Of a stretch of DNA of 64,000 nucleotides, positions 55,149 to 63,632 are shown in pieces. The position numbers were made by a program, and so were the translations under genes. Source of the stretch: Roseinatronobacter sp. S2 (GTDB lineage: Bacteria > Pseudomonadota > Alphaproteobacteria > Rhodobacterales > Rhodobacteraceae); contig NZ_CP121115.1 in the NCBI RefSeq assembly GCF_029581395.1, forward strand, positions 310,001 through 374,000, in the 5' to 3' direction. Numbering within the stretch: the stretch's first letter is position 1; every line of letters begins with the position of its first letter. Below the pieces are notes generated by a model, which did no database searches, was not told the DNA's origin, and saw only the letters and a program-made list of their open reading frames with translations.

Positions 55149-57173
55149 TCAGACACCCGATCCCAGCAGCGCGCGCGCCTTTGCGATGATGGCGTCTTGG
55201 GTAATGCCGAAGGACTTGTAAAGTGCCTCTGCCGGACCTGAAGCGCCGAAGCCGTCCATGCCGATCACGTCATCTTCGTGGGCAACATAGCGGGTCCATC
55301 CGAACTTTCCTGCCGCCTCAACAGCGATGCGCGGCGCAGTGCCAAGGGTTTCGGCACGGTATTCGGCGGATTGCATCTCGAACAATTCCCAACTGGGCAT
55401 AGATACGACAGCAATGCCCAATCCCTCGGTGCAAAGTGCCTCGGCGGCGGCAACCGCAAGGCTGACTTCGGTGCCGGTGGCCAGAAGGGTCAGGTCGCGG
55501 CGCGCGCCGAACTGGCGGATGACATAAGCCCCCTTTGCCGAAAGATTTTCATCCCCCTCCGTCAGGCGCAGTTGCGGCACGCCCTGACGGCTAAGCGCAA
55601 GCAGCGATGGCGTGGTGCGCGTGCGTATGGCAATATCCCAGCATTCCAACGTTTCCACCGCATCCGCAGGGCGCAAGGTCAGCAGGTTCGGGATCGCCCG
55701 CAATGAGGCAAGATGCTCGACCGGCTGGTGGGTCGGGCCATCCTCGCCCAGCCCGATACTGTCATGCGTCATGACATAGATCGTGCCGATACCCATCAGG
55801 GCCGACAGGCGTATGGCATTGCGCGCATAGTCCGAGAAAACAAGGAATGTGCCGCCATATGGGATCAGCCCGCCATGGGTGTTCATGCCGTTCATCGCAG
55901 CGGCCATTGCAAATTCGCGCACGCCATACCCCACATACCGGCCCGGCGCGGCGGCGCTGAACTGGCTGTCCACCGCCGGAACCCGTGTCAGGTTCGATCC
56001 GGTCAGATCTGCGGACCCCCCGATCAGTTCGGGCAGCGCGGGGGCAAGCGCGGCAAGCGCCATCTGGCTGGCCTTGCGCGTGGCAACCTTTTGCGGGCTG
56101 TCAAACAGGGCCTTGCGCGCTGCGGCAACTGTGGCTGCGTAGGTGTCTGGCAAGGTGCGGGCCATGCGACGGGTGAATTCCGCATGCATGTCCGATTGCG
56201 CAAGCCGCGCTTCCCATGCATCGCGACGGTCCTGCCCCCGCGCGCCAATCGCGCGCCACTCGCTGGCCAGTTCTTGCGGAATCTCAAAGGGGGCTGATGC
56301 CCAGCCCAATCGCACCTTTGTGGCGGCGGCTTCTTGCGGGCCAAGCGGTGCGCCATGGGATGCGGCGGTTCCCGCCTTGGTGGGCGCGCCGAAGCCTATG
56401 ACGGTTTTCATGGCGATCAGCGAAGGCTTGCCAGTTTCCGCCTTGGCATTGCGAATGGCGTTCGACACGGCGCGGGCATCATACCCGTCACACGATTGCA
56501 CATGCCAGCCGCAGGCCGACAGACGGGCTGGCACATCATCCGAGAACGAAATTGATGTAGGCCCGTCGATAGTGATCTGGTTGTCATCATAAAGAACAAC
56601 CAGCTTGCCCAGACCAAGGTGACCGGCAAGCGAAATAGCCTCTTGTCCGATGCCTTCTTGCAGACAGCCATCGCCCACGAAAACATAGGTATGGTGATCG
56701 ACAAGGTCACCCCCGAATTCGGCGGCAAGCGCGCGTTCGGCCATCGCCATACCCACCGCACTGGCCAGCCCCTGACCCAGCGGGCCGGTGGTGGTTTCAA
56801 TGCCCTTGGCATGCCCGTATTCGGGGTGTCCGGCAGTTTTGGCACCTAACTGGCGGAAGTTGCGGATCTGATCGGTCGTCATATCCTTGTAGCCTGTCAG
56901 GTGCAAAAGCGCATAAAGCAGCATGGATGCATGACCATTCGACAGCACAACACGGTCGCGGTCAGGCCAGTCCGGATTGGATGCGTCAAATTTCAGATGT
57001 TCGCGAAACAGGACCGTGGCCGCATCTGCCATACCCATCGGCGCGCCCGGATGGCCGGAACCGGCAGCTTCGACCGCGTCAATGCTAAGCGCGCGGATAC
57101 AATTCGCAAGATCGAAATTGCGCGGGTCAATCGCGGCCGTGGCGGCGATTTCTGCTGGCAGGTCGTTGGGCAT
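55149..57173 (-). CDS. tkt: Transketolase
   Basis: A 674-residue thiamine-diphosphate enzyme. His41 in EAAGSGHPGAPMGMADA, the TPP motif GDGCLQEGIGQEAISLAGHL ending in the DDN of VLYDDN, and the pyrimidine-domain DSIGLGEDGPTHQPVEHLAS are all intact. It transfers two-carbon units among sugar phosphates, including erythrose 4-phosphate. The ATG at 57173 has AGGAGG before it. As first gene of tkt-fbp-fba and divergent from the eryR-tpiA2-rpiB operon, it appears dedicated to tetrose disposal. Confidence 0.93.
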   Translation of the reverse strand: MPNDLPAEIAATAAIDPRNFDLANCIRALSIDAVEAAGSGHPGAPMGMADAATVLFREHLKFDASNPDWPDRDRVVLSNGHASMLLYALLHLTGYKDMTTDQIRNFRQLGAKTAGHPEYGHAKGIETTTGPLGQGLASAVGMAMAERALAAEFGGDLVDHHTYVFVGDGCLQEGIGQEAISLAGHLGLGKLVVLYDDNQITIDGPTSISFSDDVPARLSACGWHVQSCDGYDARAVSNAIRNAKAETGKPSLIAMKTVIGFGAPTKAGTAASHGAPLGPQEAAATKVRLGWASAPFEIPQELASEWRAIGARGQDRRDAWEARLAQSDMHAEFTRRMARTLPDTYAATVAAARKALFDSPQKVATRKASQMALAALAPALPELIGGSADLTGSNLTRVPAVDSQFSAAAPGRYVGYGVREFAMAAAMNGMNTHGGLIPYGGTFLVFSDYARNAIRLSALMGIGTIYVMTHDSIGLGEDGPTHQPVEHLASLRAIPNLLTLRPADAVETLECWDIAIRTRTTPSLLALSRQGVPQLRLTEGDENLSAKGAYVIRQFGARRDLTLLATGTEVSLAVAAAEALCTEGLGIAVVSMPSWELFEMQSAEYRAETLGTAPRIAVEAAGKFGWTRYVAHEDDVIGMDGFGASGPAEALYKSFGITQDAIIAKARALLGSGV

Positions 57174-57237
57174 CTGATCCTCCTTTGGTTCGCCATCCAA
57201 TATCGTATCTTGCCGCACTTAACAAGAAAAATCACAA

Positions 57238-57279
57238 TATAACATCATTGACGTTATTTATGGGATATGTAATGTTATA
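57238..57279. promoter_or_regulatory. Candidate DeoR (EryR) operator between tkt and eryR
   Basis: An 8-base inverted repeat, TATAACAT (57238-57245) and ATGTTATA (57272-57279), with a further half-site CGTTAT between them, fills the AT-rich divergent promoter. Arm centres are about three helical turns apart. The adjoining DeoR gene is the likely binder and would control both directions. Confidence 0.55.
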
Positions 57280-57298
57280 AGTATGAAGAGGGGCAATC

Positions 57299-58078
57299 AT
57301 GAAACGCAATGACAGACAACAGGCGATCATGGATTTGCTGATGGCAGACCGAGAGGTCGAGCTGGACTATCTTGCCGATCTCTTTTCGGTTTCAAAGATG
57401 ACGATACACCGCGATCTGGACGAGCTTGAGGGCGCGGGGCTACTGCGCAAAATCCGCGGCGGGGCAACCATCGAAGCAGGCACCCGTTTTGAAAGCGATT
57501 TCCGGTTTCGCGAATTGCAAGGCGCGGCTGCCAAATCCACCATTGCCGAAGCGGCGCTGGCGCTTGTCGAACCCGGCATGACGGTTATGATCAATGATGG
57601 CTCCATGGCGGCAGTGCTGGGCCGAATGATCCCTGCCCGCCGCCCGCTGACCGTTATCACAAACAATCTAGCCGTGATTGATGTCCTGAAGGCCGAACCG
57701 GGGATCACCCTGATCGCGCTTGGCGGTGTCTATTCGGCCAAGTTCAATGCGTTCCTTGGGAAGGTTTGCGAAGATTCCCTGACGCATCTGCGCGCCGATA
57801 TCGCCTTCATCTCGACCCCGGCTGTGACCGGCCTTGAGGTGTTCCACATGGATGACGAAGTAGTGCGCGTGAAGCGTGCGATGATGGCATCATCAGGGCG
57901 GCGTTGCCTGATGGTCAACCATCTGCGCTTTGGGCACGCGGCGCTGCACAAGCTGGCCGATCTGCATGAATTCGACAGCATCATCACCGACCGGCTTCCC
58001 GCAGCTGACACGCTGGACCCGCTGAGGGCCGCGAATTTGCCCCTGACAATCGCACACACCAAAGAGGCCACGACATGA
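57299..58078 (+). CDS. eryR: DeoR-family regulator of erythritol locus (EryR-like)
   Basis: A 259-residue DeoR-type repressor. The helix-turn-helix is VELDYLADLFSVSKMTIHRD at about residues 19-38, followed by LDELEGAGLLRKIRGGATI, and the sensor domain contains MTVMINDGSMAAVLGRM. GAGGGG precedes the ATG. It overlaps tpiA2 by 4 bases. The same deoR-tpiA2-rpiB trio accompanies eryABCD in Brucella and rhizobia, where it is called eryR or deoR. Confidence 0.88.
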   Translation: MKRNDRQQAIMDLLMADREVELDYLADLFSVSKMTIHRDLDELEGAGLLRKIRGGATIEAGTRFESDFRFRELQGAAAKSTIAEAALALVEPGMTVMINDGSMAAVLGRMIPARRPLTVITNNLAVIDVLKAEPGITLIALGGVYSAKFNAFLGKVCEDSLTHLRADIAFISTPAVTGLEVFHMDDEVVRVKRAMMASSGRRCLMVNHLRFGHAALHKLADLHEFDSIITDRLPAADTLDPLRAANLPLTIAHTKEATT

Positions 58079-58848
58079 CACCTGCCCCGTTCTGGATCGG
58101 CACCAGCTGGAAAATGAACAAGACACTGGCCGAAGCACGCGCCTTTGCAGAAGCGCTGGCCGCCGCAGACAAGGACAGGGACCCACGCATCCAGCGGTTT
58201 GTTATCCCGCCCTTCACGACTGTGCGAGAGGTCAGCACCATCCTGTCGGGGGCATCGGTCAAGGTTGGCGCGCAGAACATGCATTGGGCCGATCACGGGG
58301 CATGGACCGGCGAGGTTTCACCCGTGATGCTGGTTGATTGCGGGCTGGACATTGTGGAGCTTGGCCATTCCGAGCGGCGCGCGCATTTCGGCGAAACCGA
58401 TGCAACCGTCGCGCTAAAGACCGAAGCGGCGGTGCGCCATGGCCTGACCCCGCTGATCTGCATTGGCGAGACGCTGGAAGAACGCAACGCCGGGCGCGCA
58501 CAGGCGGTGCTGGACACACAGGTGCGCACTGCGTTGCACAAGCTGTCGTCTGATCAAAAGGCCGCCCCGATCCTGCTGGCATATGAACCCGTATGGGCAA
58601 TCGGCGAGCACGGCATCCCCGCGACGTCCGACTATGCCGATGCACGCCAGTCCGAAATTATAGCCGTGGCACAGGACGTTCTGGGCCGAAAGATTCCTTG
58701 CCTGTATGGCGGGTCGGTGAATCCGGATAACTGCGAAGAACTGATTCAGTGCCCGCATGTCAACGGGCTGTTTATCGGGCGCTCTGCGTGGAATGTCGAA
58801 GGCTACCTTGACATCCTTGCCAGATGCGCCGCCACCATCAGACCTTGA
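58075..58848 (+). CDS. eryH: Triose-phosphate-isomerase-like tetrulose phosphate isomerase
   Basis: A 257-residue TIM homologue. Catalytic Lys13, His98 (VELGHSERR) and Glu171 (AYEPVWAIG) are intact, but the usual Asn11 is Ser (GTSWKMNKT). In Brucella the equivalent EryH/TpiA2 interconverts L-erythrulose 1-phosphate and D-erythrulose 4-phosphate. The loop-6 [11 protein letters not shown] also departs from the housekeeping WAIGTGKTA. Four-base overlap with the regulator and 13 bases before rpiB make this the pathway isomerase rather than a glycolytic copy. Confidence 0.9.
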   Translation: MTPAPFWIGTSWKMNKTLAEARAFAEALAAADKDRDPRIQRFVIPPFTTVREVSTILSGASVKVGAQNMHWADHGAWTGEVSPVMLVDCGLDIVELGHSERRAHFGETDATVALKTEAAVRHGLTPLICIGETLEERNAGRAQAVLDTQVRTALHKLSSDQKAAPILLAYEPVWAIGEHGIPATSDYADARQSEIIAVAQDVLGRKIPCLYGGSVNPDNCEELIQCPHVNGLFIGRSAWNVEGYLDILARCAATIRP

Positions 58849-58861
58849 AAAGGAACACGAC

Positions 58862-59317
58862 ATGAAAATTGCGATTGCAGGCGACAGCGCTGGCGAAGCC
58901 CTGGCAAAGGTGCTGGCCGACCACCTGAAAGACAAGCATGAAATCCAAGAGGTTTCGCGCACCGATGACGGGCCGGACAAGTTCTATGCCAATTTGGCGG
59001 ATCGGGTGGCTTCGGCCGTGATTGCAGGCAAGTATGACCGCGCCATCCTTGTGTGCGGAACCGGCATCGGGGTTCAAATGGCGGCCAACAATGTCCCCGG
59101 CATTCGCGCGGCCCAATGCCACGACACCTATTCCGCAGCCAAAGCCTCGACCTCGAACAACGCGCAGATCATCACAATGGGCGCGCGCGTGATCGGCACC
59201 GAACTTGCCAAAGATATCGCCGATGCGTTCCTTGCCACCGCGTTTGACCCCAAGGGCAAATCGGCGGGCAATGTGCAAGCGATCAACGATGTTGACGCAA
59301 AATATCGCAAGGCATAA
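58862..59317 (+). CDS. eryI: RpiB-like tetrose phosphate isomerase
   Basis: A 151-residue RpiB-fold sugar-phosphate isomerase. The active-site Cys65 is in [20 protein letters not shown], followed by [20 protein letters not shown]. In the known pathway EryI converts D-erythrulose 4-phosphate to D-erythrose 4-phosphate. AAGGAA lies just before the ATG at 58862; the longer frame starting at 58757 overlaps tpiA2 and has no similarity. It is the last gene of this operon. Confidence 0.9.
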   Translation: MKIAIAGDSAGEALAKVLADHLKDKHEIQEVSRTDDGPDKFYANLADRVASAVIAGKYDRAILVCGTGIGVQMAANNVPGIRAAQCHDTYSAAKASTSNNAQIITMGARVIGTELAKDIADAFLATAFDPKGKSAGNVQAINDVDAKYRKA

Positions 59318-59355
59318 GTCAAACACCGCGACAGGGCATGCATCATAGGGGACAG

Positions 59356-59378
59356 CGCCAACATGCGCCGCATTGGCG
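59356..59378. terminator. Stem-loop between rpiB and TRAP system 3
   Basis: An inverted repeat, CGCCAA (59356-59361) and TTGGCG (59373-59378), with an inner TGC/GCA pairing, lies in the 104-base gap between convergent genes. It is a plausible bidirectional terminator without a U-tract. Confidence 0.45.
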
Positions 59379-59421
59379 TAGGGGCACATGACTGCGCGCG
59401 CCCCCCCTGTCGGGGACCAGA

Positions 59422-60705
59422 CTAGCCAAAGGCCAGTGAGGGGAGGAAAAGCGAAATCCCCGGGAAAGCCACCAGCACCACGATCAGCAGAAAGATCGCA
59501 AGGTAGAACGGCAGGCTGGCGCGCAGGTATTCCTCGATCGGGGTGTTGAGCAAGGTGCACACCGTATACATTGCCACCCCGACAGGCGGCGTCATGGACC
59601 CCAAGGTGACTATTGTCATCATCAGAATCCCAAAATGCACCGGATCAACCCCCAGACGCGTGACAATCGGCACAAGAATAGGTGTCAGCAACAAAACCAG
59701 AATTGTGCTTTCGACAAACAGCCCCGCGATGAACAACCCCAGCAGGATTACGGCCAGAATTACCAGCGGGTTTGAAAGGCTGCCCAGCAGCACGCCAGCG
59801 ACATCTTGCGGAACACGCAGGAAAATGATGGCAAACCCCAGCATGCCTGACATCAGGATAATCAGCATGATCATTCCGATATCGGACAATGCATCACCAA
59901 AGGCCCGACAAATGCTGTCCCATGTCATTGCCCGATGCGCCACTGTGCCCACCAGCAAGGCATAGACCACTGCAAACGCGCCCACCTCGGACGGGGTAAA
60001 GACACCGCCGCGAATGGACAGCAGCAACAGCACGGGAAACAGCAGCGCCCATTTCGCATCCCATGCCGCGCGCCCCAGATCGCCCCTGCGCGGCGGTTCG
60101 TCCGGCGTTGTGGTGCCGTAGCCGCTGCGCCGCGCAATCAACCATGCGGTCACCATCAGGAACACCATCATCAGCAGACCGGGCACAATACCCGCCAGAA
60201 ACAACCGCCCGATCGAAACCTGTCCGACAAATCCATACAGGATCAGCCCGATCGAGGGCGGAATAGTCGCGGTGATCAACGAACTTAGCGCAATCACGGC
60301 CGCAGTGTAGCCGCGCCCGTATCCTTGCGACAGCATTTGCGGGCCGACCACACGGCTTTGCATGGCGGCATCTGCCACCGCAGAGCCGCTGACCCCCCCC
60401 ATCAGCGTCGACAACAGGATCGACACCTGCGCCAGCCCGCCTGTCATCCAGCTTACGGCCAGTTTTGAGAAGTGGAACAATCTGTCCGTGATCCCGCTTG
60501 CATTCATCAAATGCCCTGCAAGCACAAAGAATGGCACGGCCAGCAGTGGAAAACTTTGGCTGACGGCGGCCACTTTCTGCACGCCAATAGACAGCGGCAT
60601 GACCGGCGATTCCCAGAAAAACACAAAACCCGCCATACCGATGACCAGCGCCACCGGCGCGCCGATCAGCAGAAGAACAAAAAAGACGATTGCGACACTG
60701 CCCAC
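59422..60705 (-). CDS. TRAP transporter large permease DctM (system 3)
   Basis: A 427-residue DctM-family protein with about 12 hydrophobic segments. Signatures are VAAVSQSFPLLAVPFFVLAG, LSTLMGGVSGSAVADAAMQS and ATIPPSIGLILYGF. It begins 4 bases after the dctQ stop and ends the leftward operon gntR-dctP-dctQ-dctM. Confidence 0.93.
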   Translation of the reverse strand: MGSVAIVFFVLLLIGAPVALVIGMAGFVFFWESPVMPLSIGVQKVAAVSQSFPLLAVPFFVLAGHLMNASGITDRLFHFSKLAVSWMTGGLAQVSILLSTLMGGVSGSAVADAAMQSRVVGPQMLSQGYGRGYTAAVIALSSLITATIPPSIGLILYGFVGQVSIGRLFLAGIVPGLLMMVFLMVTAWLIARRSGYGTTTPDEPPRRGDLGRAAWDAKWALLFPVLLLLSIRGGVFTPSEVGAFAVVYALLVGTVAHRAMTWDSICRAFGDALSDIGMIMLIILMSGMLGFAIIFLRVPQDVAGVLLGSLSNPLVILAVILLGLFIAGLFVESTILVLLLTPILVPIVTRLGVDPVHFGILMMTIVTLGSMTPPVGVAMYTVCTLLNTPIEEYLRASLPFYLAIFLLIVVLVAFPGISLFLPSLAFG

Positions 60706-60709
60706 TACG

Positions 60710-61207
60710 TCACGCCCCGTCAGTCATGGATGTCGCGCGCGTAAACACCCGCTGGCCCGTCATGCGCCATGCTTCGATCACGTTCGCAATCAGTGACGCT
60801 GACAATATAACGCACCCTGCCGGCACCGCACCTGTCACCCAGGCATAACTTAGCCCGCTGTCGCCGAACTGGCGCGCAAGGTTCAGCAGGGTCAGCTGGG
60901 TGCCATGCCATGCCAACGCGGCAAGAAACACAAGCGCGACACCTGCAATCGCTGTTTCCAGCAACAGCCGCGCGCGCAGGGGCAGACGACGCACCAGTAG
61001 ATCGACGCCCAGATGCGCCCGCTCGCGCAGGGCTTTCGTGGCGCCGATGAAACACAGCCAGATAAACAGAAGCTGTGCCATATCCACGGACCAGATCAGC
61101 GGCTGCCCGAAAAAACGCATGACCGCGGCAACGAACACCAGTGCGGTAATAACGGCAAGGATGATCATGCCAAGGATAAATTCTGCCTTGCGATACAGTG
61201 CCAGCAT
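60710..61207 (-). CDS. TRAP transporter small permease DctQ (system 3)
   Basis: A 165-residue four-helix DctQ-family protein (FILGMIILAVITALVFVAAV; LLFIWLCFIGATKALRERAH). The ATG at 61207 gives MLALYRKAEF directly ahead of the first helix; the frame extends to 61261 through the upstream stem-loop and is not believable there. The gene lies 72 bases after dctP. Confidence 0.87.
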   Translation of the reverse strand: MLALYRKAEFILGMIILAVITALVFVAAVMRFFGQPLIWSVDMAQLLFIWLCFIGATKALRERAHLGVDLLVRRLPLRARLLLETAIAGVALVFLAALAWHGTQLTLLNLARQFGDSGLSYAWVTGAVPAGCVILSASLIANVIEAWRMTGQRVFTRATSMTDGA

Positions 61208-61227
61208 TGCGCCACTCCCGGACAGGA

Positions 61228-61253
61228 CATGCAGGGGAAATGCCCCCTGCATG
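61228..61253 (-). terminator. Intercistronic stem-loop between dctP and dctQ (system 3)
   Basis: A perfect 10-base inverted repeat, CATGCAGGGG (61228-61237) and CCCCTGCATG (61244-61253), with a 6-base loop, right after the dctP stop. It probably protects dctP mRNA from 3' decay or partly stops transcription, giving more binding protein than permease. Confidence 0.7.
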
Positions 61254-61279
61254 CGGATCAAATGATCAGGTCTGCAAAC

Positions 61280-62260
61280 TCAGTCTGCGGCCATCTCGCG
61301 CAGCACGTCGCGCAATTCGCCATAGCCCAGATCATCATAGACATTGGCCGTGGCTTCGACAAAAGGCGTCACGTCCACGTCGCTGATGGTGACACCAGCG
61401 TCTGACAACTGCGCCTCGATGGATTCAAGGGAATCCTGCGTGCCATAGGACGCGATGTCGCCTGCGACCAATGCCTCATTACGCAAAATGGTTTGCAGGT
61501 CATCCGGCAGGGTTTCAAACCAGCCCGCGGATGTCACCAGTCCGGTAATCAGGTTGATATGGCCCGTCTTGGTGATATGGCTGACCACTTCATGCAGGTT
61601 GGCACCGACAATGGCGGGAAACTGCGCCTCTGCGCCGTCAATGACATTCGCGCTAAGGCCGGAATACACCTCGCCCCAGGGCAGCGGTGTGGGCGTTGCC
61701 CCCATGGCCGAAATGGTGCCGGTCCATACAGGGGCGCCGGGTGTGCGCATGCGAATGCCGGACAGATCAGCGGGCACGGACACTTCGCGCTTGGTCAGCA
61801 AATGGCGTTCCCCCTGCCACCAGTTGAAGCTAAGAACCTGAAGCCCCGCATTTTCAGACAGCGCATCGACCCAGCCCTCGAACATGTCCGATGTTACGAC
61901 CTTGCGGATACCATCATAACCGGATGCAAGAAACGGCGCGCCCAGCACGCCAAATTCGTTCTGGAATACCGCCAGACGCCCGCCATCAACGACCACCGCC
62001 ACAGGTGCCCCTGCCCGCGCTTGTTCCAGCACATCCTCGTCCGGGCCAAGCTGTGAATTGGGATACAGCACAACGGCCAGACGCCCATCCGACGCTTCTG
62101 CGATATTTTCCTGAAATGCTTCAAGACCGGCATAAAGCGGGTCCGATGTGGCCAGCGCAGTATTCACATTCAAGGTGAAATCCTGGGCCAATGCGCCTTG
62201 ACCCATTGCCCCGAATGCCACTGCGGCAATGGTGAATTTTGTCTTTGCAAAGTCCAACAT
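61280..62260 (-). CDS. TRAP transporter substrate-binding protein DctP (system 3)
   Basis: A 326-residue periplasmic DctP protein. The signal peptide is KFTIAAVAFGAMGQGALAQ; the mature part starts DFTLNVNTALATSDPLYAGL. The ligand-Arg region is VPADLSGIRMRTPGAPVWTG. The ATG at 62260 follows AGGAGG; the frame extends upstream to 62338 over the gntR end. Located next to the erythritol island and under a GntR gene, it may import a related acid, but the ligand is unknown. Confidence 0.9.
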   Translation of the reverse strand: MLDFAKTKFTIAAVAFGAMGQGALAQDFTLNVNTALATSDPLYAGLEAFQENIAEASDGRLAVVLYPNSQLGPDEDVLEQARAGAPVAVVVDGGRLAVFQNEFGVLGAPFLASGYDGIRKVVTSDMFEGWVDALSENAGLQVLSFNWWQGERHLLTKREVSVPADLSGIRMRTPGAPVWTGTISAMGATPTPLPWGEVYSGLSANVIDGAEAQFPAIVGANLHEVVSHITKTGHINLITGLVTSAGWFETLPDDLQTILRNEALVAGDIASYGTQDSLESIEAQLSDAGVTISDVDVTPFVEATANVYDDLGYGELRDVLREMAAD

Positions 62261-62297
62261 GTTATCCTCCTGTTGATGTTGGCGCGCTTTTTCAGCG

Positions 62298-62987
62298 CTA
62301 TGGCTGTGGTTCGAAAAATTCCGCCCGTTCCGCCGCAATCTTTGGCAGGTCGCTGATCATCCCGCTTAAATGCGCGCGCATCGCGGCTTCTGCCTGGGCG
62401 GGATCATGGGTGCGAATGGCCTCCACAATACTGGCATGCTGTTCAACCAGCGTATCTTTTGGAAATTGCTGCACGCTTAAGTAGCGCACCCGATCAAGTT
62501 GCGCTTTCAGCGCTTCGATCACATGCCATGCGTGACTGCGCCCCACCCCTTCGGACAGATGGCGGTGAAACTGGTCGTCAAGGGCAATGAAGCCTTCGAC
62601 GGAATCTGTTTGCGACTGTTCCAGCAACAGCCGGTCAAGCGTGGCGATGCGCGCGGCGTCAAACTCCTGTGCGGCAATCTTGACGACATCGGCTTCAATC
62701 GCCTCTCTGACGAAGCGGGCATCATCGACCATGCGCAGGGAAATCTTCGGCACCACGGTTCCGCGCTGCGGCCGGATTTCAAGCAAGCCCTCCTCTGCCA
62801 GCTTGATGAATGCCTCGCGGATGGGTTGGCGGCTAATTTGCAATTCCGACGCAATCCCGGCTTCGGACAAGCGCGATCCGGGGGGAAGATCACCACGAAT
62901 GATGCGCGCGCGCAGGATGGCCAGCAACTGCGCCCCAAGGGGCTGGCCGGAATTCAAGGCGGTGGCACCGATCGCATGCATCGACAT
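62298..62987 (-). CDS. GntR-family regulator (FCD subfamily)
   Basis: A 229-residue GntR-type regulator. The winged helix is RLSEAGIASELQISRQPIRE followed by AFIKLAEEGLLEIRPQRGT, residues about 40-80. The all-helical FCD effector domain has the metal/ligand motif LDDQFHRHLSEGVG. It precedes dctP by 37 bases on the same strand and probably represses the TRAP system until its acid substrate is present. AGGGAGAA lies upstream of the ATG. Confidence 0.92.
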   Translation of the reverse strand: MSMHAIGATALNSGQPLGAQLLAILRARIIRGDLPPGSRLSEAGIASELQISRQPIREAFIKLAEEGLLEIRPQRGTVVPKISLRMVDDARFVREAIEADVVKIAAQEFDAARIATLDRLLLEQSQTDSVEGFIALDDQFHRHLSEGVGRSHAWHVIEALKAQLDRVRYLSVQQFPKDTLVEQHASIVEAIRTHDPAQAEAAMRAHLSGMISDLPKIAAERAEFFEPQP

Positions 62988-63166
62988 AGCAAATTCTCCC
63001 TGTCGCGATCTATTGCAGGAGTTGCCATACTAGTCAACAATAAAGTCGAACCGCCGCAATATAAGGCATGGGCCGCCAAGTGGCAGCCCATGCAAAAACA
63101 CAAAAACGCCGGAGCCAGTTCAGCCGACATCATGCGCCGCGTTCAAAAAGTGGATGCGCGCGCAGA

Positions 63167-63571
63167 TTACCTGCCTTGCCTGACAACAAGCACGTCGCAT
63201 TCGGAATGCATGACCACATGCGCCGCGATCGAGCCAATGAAGTAATCGCGGATGCGCGGGTTGTGCGAGTTCATCACGATCAGGTCGCAACCAAACTCCT
63301 CGGCGGCGCGCGGGATTGCACGGTGTGCCGTGCCGGTGCGGACTGCGCTTTCGATCCTCACCCCGCGCGCCCTGAACGGCGCAACGAAGCTTTCCAGTTC
63401 TGGCAGGCTGTCCTCGGGCAGGACTTTCAGATTGTCGCTGATCTCTGGCACGATGGTGACGACTTTTAATGTCGCATCACTGCCTGCGGCGGTTGTAAGC
63501 GCCTTCTCCATCAGTTCGGCTGACTGCGGCACATGGCTTAATTTGACCGGCACAAGGATAGATCTATACAT
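63167..63571 (-). CDS. Universal stress protein UspA family
   Basis: A 134-residue single-domain Usp. It begins MYRSILVPVKLSHVPQSAEL and ends with the nucleotide-binding segment DLIVMNSHNPRIRDYFIGSI followed by AAHVVMHSECDVLVVRQG, close to the ATP-binding G-2x-G-9x-G(S/T) pattern but with substitutions. It follows the BCCT transporter gene on the same strand, so it may modulate that osmolyte transporter. Confidence 0.88.
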   Translation of the reverse strand: MYRSILVPVKLSHVPQSAELMEKALTTAAGSDATLKVVTIVPEISDNLKVLPEDSLPELESFVAPFRARGVRIESAVRTGTAHRAIPRAAEEFGCDLIVMNSHNPRIRDYFIGSIAAHVVMHSECDVLVVRQGR

Positions 63572-63594
63572 GCGGTTTCCCCTTCAAGTCTGCC

Positions 63595-63622
63595 GCCCGG
63601 CGCGCACCATCGCGCACCGGGC
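63595..63622 (-). terminator. Stem-loop between BCCT transporter and UspA genes
   Basis: An inverted repeat, GCCCGG (63595-63600) and CCGGGC (63617-63622), with further GC pairing inside, occupies the 61-base gap after the transporter stop. It may attenuate read-through into the UspA gene. Confidence 0.45.
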
Positions 63623-63632
63623 AAGTCATTGA

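Noticed and set aside
53094..57173. Calvin cycle (cbb) operon for CO2 fixation
   Set aside because: The three genes resemble cbbT, cbbF and cbbA, but phosphoribulokinase and Rubisco genes and a CbbR regulator are absent; erythritol genes flank both sides.
58075..58848. Housekeeping triose phosphate isomerase
   Set aside because: Active-site residues fit, but Ser11, changed loop 6 and the eryR-rpiB operon point to the erythritol pathway isomerase.
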